Positions 1-7,377 are shown, numbered from the stretch's first letter. The stretch: DNA of 19,155 nucleotides from Candidatus Aminicenantota bacterium (GCA_030639705.1 DAOWKX010000041.1:1-19155); one strand, 5' to 3'. A program made the numbers and translations. The notes: generated from the letters alone by a model not told the origin.

Positions 1-10
1 ATATGTTCAT
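1..10 (-). CDS. Start of a divergent gene leaving the window (3 codons visible)
   Basis: Only the first codons (Met-Asn-Ile) are inside the window, so no product can be named. The start is supported by three aligned signals on the minus strand: an ATG at 10-8, a GGAGGT Shine-Dalgarno at 21-16 with five bases between, and a TTGACC/TATAAT promoter further upstream (61-33). The gene is transcribed away from nadA. Confidence 0.55.
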
Positions 11-32
11 GGTTTACCTCCGGTGAAATAAA

Positions 33-61
33 ATTATAGTATTTGGAATTCTTCAGGTCAA
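33..61 (-). promoter_or_regulatory. Sigma70-type promoter for the divergent left-edge gene
   Basis: On the minus strand, TTGACC (61-56) and TATAAT (38-33) are separated by exactly 17 bp. A transcript would begin near 26, leaving a short leader that contains the GGAGGT ribosome-binding site at 21-16 before the ATG at 10. Confidence 0.7.
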
Positions 62-146
62 GGATAAAACAAAAATTCCAGGTTTATGAATACCAGTAGT
101 TCATGTTTCGTGAATTTCCTTTAGTATAATTAAAGTGTTATTTTTT

Positions 147-315
147 CGGAATTTATCTTCTCCCATCGCCCGTCGTATTATCCTCCGGACCAGTAAATTA
201 TCAATTCAATTTTTGAACTCGCTTCGCTCAGACAGAAAAAAATTGCCCCCATAAAATTGGGGACATAGATAATTTACTTTAATACTCCTGAGGCTAGCAT
301 CGAAGAAAAATTCCG
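147..315. repeat. Nested inverted-repeat element (MITE/REP-like or structured RNA)
   Basis: This is the main structure in the 400-bp gap before nadA. Three arm pairs nest in order: 147-160 with 302-315 (14 bp, one mismatch, ends reading CGG...CCG), 182-188 with 287-293 (7 bp, one mismatch), and 192-202 with 268-278 (11 bp, perfect). The centre holds a CCCCA/TGGGG hairpin (247-251 with 258-262) and the sequence CTCGCTTCGCTCAGACA (219-235). There is no ORF inside and no clear target-site duplication. A non-autonomous mobile element, a REP-type repeat or a structured RNA would all fit; the sequence alone does not decide. Confidence 0.6.
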
Positions 316-332
316 AATCAATAAGTTTTTTT

Positions 333-359
333 TTCACATTATTAATAAAGTGATAATAT
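333..359 (+). promoter_or_regulatory. Probable nadA promoter (extended -10)
   Basis: An extended -10 element (TG at 351-352, TAATAT at 354-359) lies 15 bp downstream of TTCACA (333-338). This is weaker than the other promoters in the window, but no better candidate sits between the inverted repeat and nadA. Confidence 0.35.
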
Positions 360-388
360 GATTTCTGGTTTGACGGGAGGGTGAAAAT

Positions 389-436
389 ATGTTAAAAATA
401 ATTTATTTAACATGGAAAATTTTGCAGAAAAAATAG
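389..436 (+). CDS. Possible 15-codon leader ORF overlapping the nadA start
   Basis: The strong Shine-Dalgarno GGAGG at 376-380 is correctly spaced for the ATG at 389, not for nadA at 412. That ATG opens a 15-codon ORF (M L K I I Y L T W K I L Q K K) ending with TAG at 434-436, in a different frame from nadA and overlapping its first 25 bases. It could couple translation of nadA by termination and re-initiation, or reflect an indel in the reads. The composition is not obviously that of an attenuator peptide. Confidence 0.35.
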   Translation: MLKIIYLTWKILQKK

Positions 437-1317
437 AAGCGTTAAAAAGAAAAAAGAATGCTGTACTCCTGGCACACAACTACCAGATCGAGGAAGTTCA
501 ACTGATCGCCGATTATCTGGGAGATTCCCTGGATTTGAGCCGGAAAGCCGCAGAAGTTGAACATGATATGATTGTGTTTGCCGGGGTAAAATTCATGGCG
601 GAAACCGCCAAGGTATTGTCTCCCCGGAAGAAAGTGCTTTTACCCCGTTTTGATGCAGGGTGTCCCATGGCAGATATGATTACCCTGGAAGAACTCCTGG
701 ATTTAAAAGCGGAATACAAAGCTGCTAAAGTGGTTACCTATGTGAATTCCAGTGTGGAAATTAAAGCGGAGAGTGATGTCTGTTGTACGTCTGCCAATGC
801 CGTTCAGGTGGTGAAAAATATCGATACCCGTGAAGTCATTTTCTTGCCGGATCAAAATCTGGGTTCCTATGTGCAGAGCAAAGTTCCGGAGAAAAAGATT
901 ATCCTTTTCGAAGGGTATTGTTATGTCCATAACCGGATCAAGAGCCATGAAATAGAAGAGATGAAAAAACAGTATCCGGAAGCTAAAGTTATTGTCCATC
1001 CGGAGGTGAGGATGGAGGTGATTGAAATAGCCGATGAGGTGCTGTCCACAAGCCAGATGTTGAGATATGTGAACCAGTCCCCCGGCCGGCAATTCATCGT
1101 GGCCACCGAGCAGGGGCTTCTGCAGCGGATGAAGCGAGAACATCCGGATAAAATATTTCTTCCTGCCCTGAAGCCCAGAATCTGTTCCAACATGAAGCGA
1201 ACTTCCTTGAGGGATGTGTATGATTCCCTGAATGAAGAAAAATATGAGATTGTCATCGAAGAGTCGGTCTCCCGGAAAGCCTTTACCGCCCTGGACAAAA
1301 TGCTCCAGTATGCATAA
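412..1317 (+). CDS. nadA: Quinolinate synthase NadA
   Basis: NadA condenses iminoaspartate with dihydroxyacetone phosphate to form quinolinate, the pyridine precursor in de novo NAD synthesis; it is a cytoplasmic [4Fe-4S] enzyme. The 301 residues match the short NadA form. Visible hallmarks are LLAHNYQ (19-25), the substrate-pocket FAGVKFMAETAK region (56-67), GCPMAD with C84, CCTSANA (124-130), GYC with C170 and RICSNMK with C258. C84, C170 and C258 are spaced as the three cluster ligands known for the family. The ATG at 412 is the only usable start, because a TGA lies in frame at 382; it has no ribosome-binding site at normal distance (see the overlapping leader ORF). nadB and nadC are not adjacent. 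No terminator separates it from the next gene, which has its own promoter. Confidence 0.95.
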   Translation: MENFAEKIEALKRKKNAVLLAHNYQIEEVQLIADYLGDSLDLSRKAAEVEHDMIVFAGVKFMAETAKVLSPRKKVLLPRFDAGCPMADMITLEELLDLKAEYKAAKVVTYVNSSVEIKAESDVCCTSANAVQVVKNIDTREVIFLPDQNLGSYVQSKVPEKKIILFEGYCYVHNRIKSHEIEEMKKQYPEAKVIVHPEVRMEVIEIADEVLSTSQMLRYVNQSPGRQFIVATEQGLLQRMKREHPDKIFLPALKPRICSNMKRTSLRDVYDSLNEEKYEIVIEESVSRKAFTALDKMLQYA

Positions 1318-1321
1318 AAAA

Positions 1322-1350
1322 TTGACAAAATGTGAGCAATAAGGTATAAT
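1322..1350 (+). promoter_or_regulatory. Consensus sigma70-type promoter for the Nfu gene
   Basis: TTGACA (1322-1327) and TATAAT (1345-1350) are separated by 17 bp, a perfect consensus match. It begins five bases after the nadA stop codon, so the scaffold gene can be expressed independently of nadA. The predicted leader is about 70 bases. Confidence 0.85.
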
Positions 1351-1426
1351 TTAGTTTTAGTAAAAATTAAACCTTCTTTTGTTATGATTACCTGAGAAAG
1401 GTTGAGATAAAAGAGAGGAGAAAGAA

Positions 1427-1660
1427 ATGGATTTAAGAGAAAAAGTCGTTGCAGTTATAGAAAAGGTCAAGCCGGCTCTGGAAGCAGACGGCGGCGGCAT
1501 TGAGCTGGTGGATGTCCTGGAAGACGAAAAGGCGGTGCTGGTGAATCTGACCGGGGCCTGCCACGGTTGTCCCATGAGCACCATGACCATCAAGGGATAT
1601 GTTGAAAAACTGATGATCGAAGAAATCCCGGAGATCAAGGAAGTTCGCCTAGCCAATTAG
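1427..1660 (+). CDS. NifU-like (Nfu) C-terminal domain Fe-S scaffold protein
   Basis: This 77-residue protein is a stand-alone Nfu domain, which binds a transient Fe-S cluster between two subunits and delivers it to target enzymes in the cytoplasm. The family signature is clear: VKPALEADGGGIELVDV near 14-30 and the GACHGCPMS motif with C45 and C48 as cluster ligands, followed by the IPEIKEV ending. The length is typical for a single-domain Nfu. A GAGAGGAG ribosome-binding site (1413-1420) precedes the ATG by six bases. It lies directly behind nadA, whose product needs a [4Fe-4S] cluster, so local cluster supply to NadA is a reasonable inference. Its own promoter suggests a wider role too. Confidence 0.92.
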   Translation: MDLREKVVAVIEKVKPALEADGGGIELVDVLEDEKAVLVNLTGACHGCPMSTMTIKGYVEKLMIEEIPEIKEVRLAN

Positions 1661-1775
1661 GTTTATTTAACTCAAGCATACCCTATTTTCAATTTTTCAT
1701 TTGAAAGCCAATCGTTTGTGACCGTTTATTCCCGAATCATATGAGTGCACAATTATATTCATTTTTTTCGATTTT

Positions 1776-1804
1776 TTGACAATTTTTTTGGGATGCCTTA
1801 CAAT
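1776..1804 (+). promoter_or_regulatory. Sigma70-type promoter for the solute-binding protein
   Basis: TTGACA (1776-1781) and TACAAT (1799-1804) are separated by 17 bp. Two small palindromes lie just upstream, TCATATGA (1737-1744) and GTGCAC (1745-1750); whether these are regulator sites is unknown. Confidence 0.75.
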
Positions 1805-1861
1805 ACTTTTTTCCAGCCTGATGAAAGCACAAAAATGTAAGAATCATTATCGGGGGTCAGG

Positions 1862-3334
1862 ATGAAAAAAGTATTGTTCTGGTTTTATGTTTTTCTTTTT
1901 ACGGGTCATTTATTTTCACTCGAGGGTAAGAATATATTGAGGATCGGGATTCCCACATTCCCGGTGTCCTTGAATCCGGTATATGTAACCGATGAAACCT
2001 CTCAGGCCGTGATCAACAAAGTATTTGATTCTCTTTTTTATTTTGATGAACAGGGAAAAATCGGGAACTGTCTGGTAGAAGATTATTCCTATCATGATGG
2101 CGGACAAGAGATCATGGTTAATTTAAAGAAAGACCGTTTTTTTTCTGATGGAAAGCAATTAACTTCTGATGATGTGCTGGCCACATTTGATATATTGAGG
2201 AATTCCAAAATCAAGTATCCCTATCAATCCATGCTCTCCTTTATACACATGATGAAAAAGATAGATACCTTTCGCTTCAGTATAAGGCTGAACCATAAAC
2301 TGGCCATATGGAAAAACCAGCTTTGCTTTAAAATTTTAAATTCCCGGGAAATCCAGTCAATAGACCTGGAACGATTTAAATATCTGGTATTATCTGGCAC
2401 CGGACCTTATAAAATTGAATCTGTCAGGGAGCCGGCCAGAATTGTTTTAATACGGAATGTTTATAATCAGACCAGGGCCCTGTTCACAGGAATTGACTAT
2501 ATAGTCGTTACATCTACCCAGATGGAACCGCTCAAACTGGTTAATCACGAGATTGATATCTGTGAACTGCAGCCTGAAGATGTGGAAGCCTATGGCAAGA
2601 TACCCGAATGGCAGCATCATTTTAATATCTTGAAGTATAAAAAGTTCGGCCTCACCTATCTGGTTTTCAATTTAAATAATTCATTGGTGGACAGGAATGT
2701 AAGGCGGATTTTTTATAACCAGTTAGTTAAGGGAGATTTCGTTGATCGGTTTATCAGAAATAGAGGAGAGAAGATAAAAACTCCCTTCTTGCTATTTAAC
2801 CGGGATGAACAACCGTCCAGCTTGCCGGAAATCCCCTTAAACAAACCAATAAAATTGAAAATACTGACCAATTCCGAAAGTAAATTGAGAAAAGAGTTTG
2901 TGTTGTTTTTAAAACAGGCACTGCAGTCAAAGAATATCCATCTGGACCCCCTGTTTCTGGAATATCAAACCTTTCTGGGATATCTGAAGAAGGGACATTT
3001 TGACCTGGCTGTTTCCGGATTTATACTGGATATTGACTATGATATGAAGGATGTCTTTTATCATGACTCTTATTTTAATTATGCTGGATTTAAGAATCGC
3101 CGGATGGACGAACTCCTGGACAGAGGATTGAAGGAGTTGAATCCATTAAAGAGAAGACAAATCTATCAACAGGCCAATCTGATATGGAAAGACCAGCTTC
3201 CTTTGATTCCTCTGTTTAATCTGTATTATCATATCGGAGTTTCCAAGCGAATCACTATTCCAGAGAGGGTTTGTACCCTGGTAGGTTCCACCTCTGATTT
3301 TCTCATCAACATCCAGGACTGGAAAGTTCGTTAA
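1862..3334 (+). CDS. Periplasmic substrate-binding protein, peptide/nickel ABC type (SBP_bac_5)
   Basis: This is an extracytoplasmic binding protein of the DppA/OppA/NikA family, which captures oligopeptides or related ligands for an ABC importer. It begins with a signal peptide (basic MKK, then a hydrophobic stretch to about residue 20). The mature part opens with LRIGIPTFPVSLNPV (26-40) and carries the family signature around FSDGKQLTSDDVLATFDI (94-111). The 490 residues are close to family length. A G-rich ribosome-binding site lies at 1852-1856. No permease or ATPase gene is next to it. Its only close partner is the convergent histidine kinase at 3406, 71 bp away. It may therefore serve a distant transporter or feed ligand information to that kinase; the second idea is inference. 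The exact ligand cannot be read from the sequence. Confidence 0.88.
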   Translation: MKKVLFWFYVFLFTGHLFSLEGKNILRIGIPTFPVSLNPVYVTDETSQAVINKVFDSLFYFDEQGKIGNCLVEDYSYHDGGQEIMVNLKKDRFFSDGKQLTSDDVLATFDILRNSKIKYPYQSMLSFIHMMKKIDTFRFSIRLNHKLAIWKNQLCFKILNSREIQSIDLERFKYLVLSGTGPYKIESVREPARIVLIRNVYNQTRALFTGIDYIVVTSTQMEPLKLVNHEIDICELQPEDVEAYGKIPEWQHHFNILKYKKFGLTYLVFNLNNSLVDRNVRRIFYNQLVKGDFVDRFIRNRGEKIKTPFLLFNRDEQPSSLPEIPLNKPIKLKILTNSESKLRKEFVLFLKQALQSKNIHLDPLFLEYQTFLGYLKKGHFDLAVSGFILDIDYDMKDVFYHDSYFNYAGFKNRRMDELLDRGLKELNPLKRRQIYQQANLIWKDQLPLIPLFNLYYHIGVSKRITIPERVCTLVGSTSDFLINIQDWKVR

Positions 3335-3405
3335 AGAAATTTTATCTTAAAAGCAAAGAGCTGTTCTCATTTATTTCAATCATTCTGGGATTATACAGGT
3401 GATAA

Positions 3406-5154
3406 TCAGATGGGAAATGAAATCGTAAAACAGGTACCCTTACCCACTTTGCTTTTCATCTCTATGAAGGCTTTATGTTTATGTATGATGGAATCAATTA
3501 TAGCCAAACCCAAACCAGAACCCTTTTCAGCACTTTTGGTGGTAAAGAATGGATTAAAAATTTTTAAATGATTTTCTTTCGGGATTCCGATTCCATTATC
3601 CTCTACATCCACATGAATGAACTTTTCTTTGCGCGATGTAGATATGTCTATAAAGGGTTGTTGTTCCAGTGTAGATTCCAGTGCATCCATGGCGTTTATG
3701 ACCAAATTAATAAAAACCTGTTTCAAACTGTCCTTATCGGCTCGAATAAGGGGGAGGTTTTCTTCTTTTTTGAGCTGAAAACTGATTCCTTTCACATGGG
3801 TTTGATGCTCAAATAAGTCATATACTTCATCGATAACCTCATTAATTGAAATTGAAGCCATGATATCATCAGTAGAATAAGAAAATGAACTGAATTTATG
3901 AATAATCTGACCGAGTCTGCCTAATTCTTTCTGAATTATTTGAATCCGGGCTTTCTGTTTTTTAGATGGTTTCTCGAGTAATAATAGTTGGGTCAATCCG
4001 GATATTGAAGTCAGAGGTTGTCCAATTTCATGTACAATGCCAGCTGAAATTTGACCAAAAGCACTCATCTTGGCTGCCTGTACAAGCAATTTTTGGCCTT
4101 CCTTGAGTTTTTTGCTCATTTCATTAAATGATTTTCCCAACATCTCAAATTCATCACCACTTTTTATTTTCAAATCAATGTTAAAGTTGCCGCTGGCAAT
4201 TTTTTTTGTACCTAGTTGCAATGTCTCGATAGGAACTAAACTTTTTCGTATCAGAATTAAGCTCAGGAGAGATACAATCAGAAAGGATAATAATATATAA
4301 TTAAAAAAATTTTTCCTGAAATTGGAGATAGGTGCAGAAATAGTTGACTCTGACTGGCTGGCAATCATTATCCAGTTCAGGGTTAAAAATCGGGGTTTTA
4401 TGAAAAGTGACCAGAAACTGCTTATGTATTCCTTTTTATGGTAATTGCATGAGAAAGTACCCGAAGCCTTTTTTTCAATTGTCTGAAGATTTTTTTCACT
4501 CATCCGAATATCATGCAGGGAAGAAATTAGAAATTTGTTTTTTGCATGATAAACCATAAATTCGATCTCAGGAGGTAATGTGTTATAACTGCCAATATTC
4601 CATAAATAAACCGGGTTAATTTCCGCTATTAACAGCACCGGAGATATTTGATCAATATCAATTTGCTGGCACATGAAGACAGAGGGGAAAGTCCTGCCGG
4701 TAGGCCATATTTTAACCAGGGATTTTCCTTCAGACATATGTTTGCTCTCTCTTTCAGTGAACTCCGGGACATTCATGATTGTATTGGATATGTTTGTTAT
4801 TTGTTTGTTTTTAGCTAATAAAATTATACCCAGGTAGTAGCCGTCCGGGATTCCATCGATGTTTGAAGGCCTTTTATTTTTAATCTTGAGCAGGGAATTT
4901 TTTTTTAGTCTTTCAGATATTATTTTTATTTCTCTATCAAGACAATTCAAGTTGTTGTAGATTTCAAAACCTTTATTTTTTGCAGTTCTTATCAGTTTTT
5001 TCTGAGCTTGTTCAAAAAGTTCCGAACTTACGGAATTGTAGGTGAAATAGGATACTATAATAATGGGGAAGACAATGCAGAGTAAAAATAATAAAAAAAT
5101 TCGTTGTGCAACTTTACTGGTAAGAAATGTTTTGCTGAACTTGATCTTCTTCAT
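3406..5154 (-). CDS. Orphan membrane sensor histidine kinase (dCache-like sensor, HAMP, HisKA, HATPase)
   Basis: This 582-residue kinase would sense an extracytoplasmic signal and phosphorylate a response regulator. In order: transmembrane helix 1 (about 18-38), a periplasmic sensor of about 240 residues (40-283) of dCache-like size, helix 2 (284-303), HAMP (303-355), HisKA with phospho-acceptor H375 in GIVHEIGQPL, and the ATPase domain with N box (INLVINAMDAL, N487), G1 box (DNGIGIP, D519), F box (NPFFTTK, 534-540) and G2 box (GSGLGL, 545-550). The ATPase boxes resemble the NtrB/AtoS/DctB group, which often partners sigma54 activators; that is family knowledge, and the partner here is unknown. 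No response regulator is in the window. It lies 47 bp behind the pseudopilin gene and has a candidate promoter of its own. Its ribosome-binding site is weak. Confidence 0.93.
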   Translation of the reverse strand: MKKIKFSKTFLTSKVAQRIFLLFLLCIVFPIIIVSYFTYNSVSSELFEQAQKKLIRTAKNKGFEIYNNLNCLDREIKIISERLKKNSLLKIKNKRPSNIDGIPDGYYLGIILLAKNKQITNISNTIMNVPEFTERESKHMSEGKSLVKIWPTGRTFPSVFMCQQIDIDQISPVLLIAEINPVYLWNIGSYNTLPPEIEFMVYHAKNKFLISSLHDIRMSEKNLQTIEKKASGTFSCNYHKKEYISSFWSLFIKPRFLTLNWIMIASQSESTISAPISNFRKNFFNYILLSFLIVSLLSLILIRKSLVPIETLQLGTKKIASGNFNIDLKIKSGDEFEMLGKSFNEMSKKLKEGQKLLVQAAKMSAFGQISAGIVHEIGQPLTSISGLTQLLLLEKPSKKQKARIQIIQKELGRLGQIIHKFSSFSYSTDDIMASISINEVIDEVYDLFEHQTHVKGISFQLKKEENLPLIRADKDSLKQVFINLVINAMDALESTLEQQPFIDISTSRKEKFIHVDVEDNGIGIPKENHLKIFNPFFTTKSAEKGSGLGLAIIDSIIHKHKAFIEMKSKVGKGTCFTISFPI

Positions 5155-5189
5155 GACTGACCGTTCATAGTAAAAAATTATAAAAATAT

Positions 5190-5218
5190 ATTATATTATT
5201 TTTAATAATCTTTACCAA
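5190..5218 (-). promoter_or_regulatory. Candidate promoter for the histidine kinase
   Basis: On the minus strand, TTGGTA (5218-5213, inside the last codons of the pseudopilin gene) and TATAAT (5195-5190) are 17 bp apart. Transcription would start near 5183, about 30 bases before the kinase ATG. The region is very AT-rich, so chance matches are possible. Confidence 0.45.
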
Positions 5219-5810
5219 GACCTATAAATCCTCCATCATTAGCACGAACCACATCATCATAACTAATTTTTGCATTTAAGGGAGTAGCTGTCTTGCCATC
5301 TTTTCCCACGCTGTAGAGGTCATAGTCGGAATTCAAAGGAACCAGGAAACGATCTTTTCTCATTTTTCCTTTTCCCTTAACATTGTCAAAATTGAGATAT
5401 CGATAAGGACGACCCCATGGATCTAAAAAGTTCCCGCGGCCAATATCATCAAGACTATCCGGAAGTTTACCATAATCCATCCGGTAAAGCATTATCTCAT
5501 TTTCAAGAAAGTTGATGTCCCCGATAGCCAGAGAAATTTCAGATTTATACAATGCATTGGTGTAATTAGGAATGGCAATGGATGCTAGTGTTGCTATAAT
5601 AGCCACAACGATTAACAGTTCGAGTAGAGTTAAGCCAAAATAAAATTCAAGCCGTTTTTTATAACATTGAAGAACGTTGCCCTTAAGAACCTGTTTCACT
5701 TTGACAAGCAAATCCAAAAAAAAGGATAGTCGGCTCCTCGATAGAACAGTAAATAACAACCAGGTTTCCCTATGAGATTTCGCCATTTGAGAATTTTTTG
5801 TTACTCTCAC
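5202..5810 (-). CDS. Type II secretion / type IV pilus pseudopilin (GspG-like)
   Basis: Pseudopilins form the periplasmic filament of type II secretion systems or related pili after cleavage by prepilin peptidase. The class III signal is clear: G then LTLLELLIVVAIIATLASIAIP, with cleavage after G and the conserved Glu at +5. The C-terminal part has the GspG-like DPWGRPYRY and LNSDYDLYSVGKDG segments, the latter corresponding to the calcium-binding loop. The start is uncertain. The longest frame opens with TTG at 5876, but that TTG is the -35 box of a good promoter. GTG at 5810 has a near-perfect ribosome-binding site (AAGGGTGGTGAT at 5825-5814) and is preferred, giving 202 residues with a 59-residue leader. 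GTG at 5699 would give a more usual 22-residue leader but has no ribosome-binding site. No other secretion genes are nearby. Confidence 0.8.
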   Translation of the reverse strand: MRVTKNSQMAKSHRETWLLFTVLSRSRLSFFLDLLVKVKQVLKGNVLQCYKKRLEFYFGLTLLELLIVVAIIATLASIAIPNYTNALYKSEISLAIGDINFLENEIMLYRMDYGKLPDSLDDIGRGNFLDPWGRPYRYLNFDNVKGKGKMRKDRFLVPLNSDYDLYSVGKDGKTATPLNAKISYDDVVRANDGGFIGLGKDY

Positions 5811-5847
5811 GGAATCACCACCCTTTTTTCTTATCCTGTCATTAATA

Positions 5848-5876
5848 ACTATATTTAATTTTAGAAGAAAAGTCAA
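5848..5876 (-). promoter_or_regulatory. Sigma70-type promoter for the pseudopilin gene
   Basis: On the minus strand, TTGACT (5876-5871) and TATAGT (5853-5848) are 17 bp apart. The transcript would start near 5841 and carry the AAGGGTGGTGAT ribosome-binding site before the GTG at 5810. This placement rules out translation from the upstream TTG. Confidence 0.75.
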
Positions 5877-5985
5877 AAAAAATATTTTAGAAGAACTATA
5901 ATTAATGAATGTAATATTGATCTATTTTGCATTATACATGCGTCAAATATACGATATTGTGCATATTATTATCATTTTGGTAAGA

Positions 5986-6009
5986 AAAAAATACAAAAAT
6001 GTATTTTTT
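5986..6009. promoter_or_regulatory. Perfect 10-bp inverted repeat upstream of glnA
   Basis: AAAAAATACA (5986-5995) and TGTATTTTTT (6000-6009) form a perfect inverted repeat around AAAA, ending just before TTGACA (6013-6018). The stem is AT-only except for one pair and has no role as a terminator here. It may be an operator for nitrogen control. It does not match the GlnR consensus spacing. The whole divergent interval 5877-6054 holds no gene and no convincing sigma70 promoter for glnA. Confidence 0.4.
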
Positions 6010-6054
6010 CTATTGACAGTAAGATATTTTTGTGGGAAACTTGAAGGAGGCTGA

Positions 6055-7377
6055 ATGAATAAAAATGAAGTGTTAAAGATTTTAAAGGAAGAAAAAGTCA
6101 ATCATTTACGGTTGCAATTTACAGACATCATGGGCATCAACAAGAATGTGGGGGTGCCTCCTTCTCAATTTGATAAGGCACTGGAGGGAAAAATTCTATT
6201 TGATGGGTCATCCATTGAAGGCTTCGTGCGGATTGAAGAATCTGATATGCTTCTGAGACCTGATAATGATACCCTGTTGGTGTTTCCCTACAACGACAAC
6301 GGCACCAAAGTTGCCCGGTTGATTTGCGATATCTATAATCCGGATGATACCCCCTTTGAAGGGTGCCCCAGAGGTGCCTTAAAAAAACAGGTCAAAAATG
6401 CCAGTAGTATGGGATTTAAAATGAATGCAGGACTGGAGGCTGAATTCTTTCTGTTTGAGAAAGATGATCAGGGTAATATCACCACCACCACGCACGATAC
6501 GGCAGGCTATTTTGATTTAACTCCCATTGACAAAGGAGAAGAGGCCAGGCAGGCCATGGTGGATGCGCTTTGTGAAATCGGTTTTGAAGTAGAAACCTCC
6601 CACCATGAGGTTGCTCCGGGTCAGCATGAGATTGATTTTAAATATGCCGATGCCTTGATTGCTGCAGATAATATTGCCACCTTCCGGTTTATTGTCAGGA
6701 GAATCGCCACCCAGTTCAACTTACACGCCACTTTTATGCCCAAACCGATTTTCGGGATCAACGGGAGCGGGATGCATACCCATCAAAGTTTGTTCAAAGA
6801 TGGGGTCAATGCCTTTTATGATCCTAATACAGAACACCAGTTAAGTGATGTGGCACTCCGCTATATTGCCGGATTGTTAAAACATGCCAAAGGTATTACT
6901 GCCATTACCAATCCGCTGGTGAACTCTTTTAAACGGCTGGTTCCCGGATACGAGGCCCCCACCCAGATCAGCTGGTCGATAAAAAACCGATCCCCCCTCA
7001 TCAGAGTTCCGGCCAAACGAGAGGTTGGAACCCGAATCGAATTTAGATCTCCTGATCCCTCTGCCAACCCCTATCTGGCACTTTCGGTGATGCTTGGAGC
7101 CGGACTGGATGGAATTATGAAAAATTTAATGCCCCCTGACCCGGTCAATAAAAATTTGTATACCATGTCCAAGAGAGAAAAAATGCGGTTGAAAATCGGT
7201 TCCTTACCGGGCAGCCTGAACGAAGCCCTGTCCCTCATGGAAAAGGATCCCCTGGCAAAAGAAGTACTGGGTACCCATATCTACAAATATTTTGTTGATG
7301 CCAAGCTAAAAGAATGGGAATTATATATACAGCAGGTCCATCCCTGGGAACAGGACCGCTATCTCTCAATTTATTAG
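6055..7377 (+). CDS. glnA: Glutamine synthetase, type I (GSI-alpha)
   Basis: This enzyme makes glutamine from glutamate, ammonia and ATP in the cytoplasm and forms a dodecamer. The 440 residues match the short GSI-alpha class. Visible elements: FDGSSIEGFVRIEESDM (49-65), metal-ligand regions EAEFFLFE (128-135) and SHHEVAPGQHEIDF (182-195), NGSGMHTHQS (236-245), the flap GYEAPTQ (298-304), NRSPLIRVPA (311-320) and RSPDPSANPYL (331-341). R59 aligns with the Arg that mediates feedback inhibition in Bacillus GlnA. A Tyr (Y369, NLYTMS) is at the place of the adenylylation site of E. coli, but the flanking DLPPEE is missing and the alpha-specific length argues against adenylylation. An AAGGAGG ribosome-binding site (6044-6050) fixes the start. 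The gene is monocistronic, with an intrinsic terminator behind it. Confidence 0.97.
   Translation: MNKNEVLKILKEEKVNHLRLQFTDIMGINKNVGVPPSQFDKALEGKILFDGSSIEGFVRIEESDMLLRPDNDTLLVFPYNDNGTKVARLICDIYNPDDTPFEGCPRGALKKQVKNASSMGFKMNAGLEAEFFLFEKDDQGNITTTTHDTAGYFDLTPIDKGEEARQAMVDALCEIGFEVETSHHEVAPGQHEIDFKYADALIAADNIATFRFIVRRIATQFNLHATFMPKPIFGINGSGMHTHQSLFKDGVNAFYDPNTEHQLSDVALRYIAGLLKHAKGITAITNPLVNSFKRLVPGYEAPTQISWSIKNRSPLIRVPAKREVGTRIEFRSPDPSANPYLALSVMLGAGLDGIMKNLMPPDPVNKNLYTMSKREKMRLKIGSLPGSLNEALSLMEKDPLAKEVLGTHIYKYFVDAKLKEWELYIQQVHPWEQDRYLSIY

Noticed and set aside
703..1328. Minus-strand open frames across nadA
   Set aside because: They are antisense to a confidently identified gene, lack ribosome-binding sites and show no recognisable domain.
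1370..1403. AACCTT/AAGGTT inverted repeat in the leader of the Nfu gene
   Set aside because: Only six base pairs with a 22-base loop; no T-run; likely chance.
3335..3405. Bidirectional terminator between the binding protein and kinase genes
   Set aside because: No stem of useful length followed by a T-run was found on either strand.
3406..5154. Calling the kinase NtrB because it is near glnA
   Set aside because: It has two transmembrane helices and a large periplasmic sensor, unlike cytoplasmic NtrB, and it has no adjacent NtrC.
5811..5876. TTG at 5876 as the pseudopilin start
   Set aside because: TTG is part of the -35 hexamer of a promoter with a 17-bp spacer; the codons to 5811 lie in the promoter and leader.
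6013..6018. TTGACA as the -35 of glnA
   Set aside because: No -10 lies 16-18 bp downstream, and the resulting transcript would lack the ribosome-binding site.
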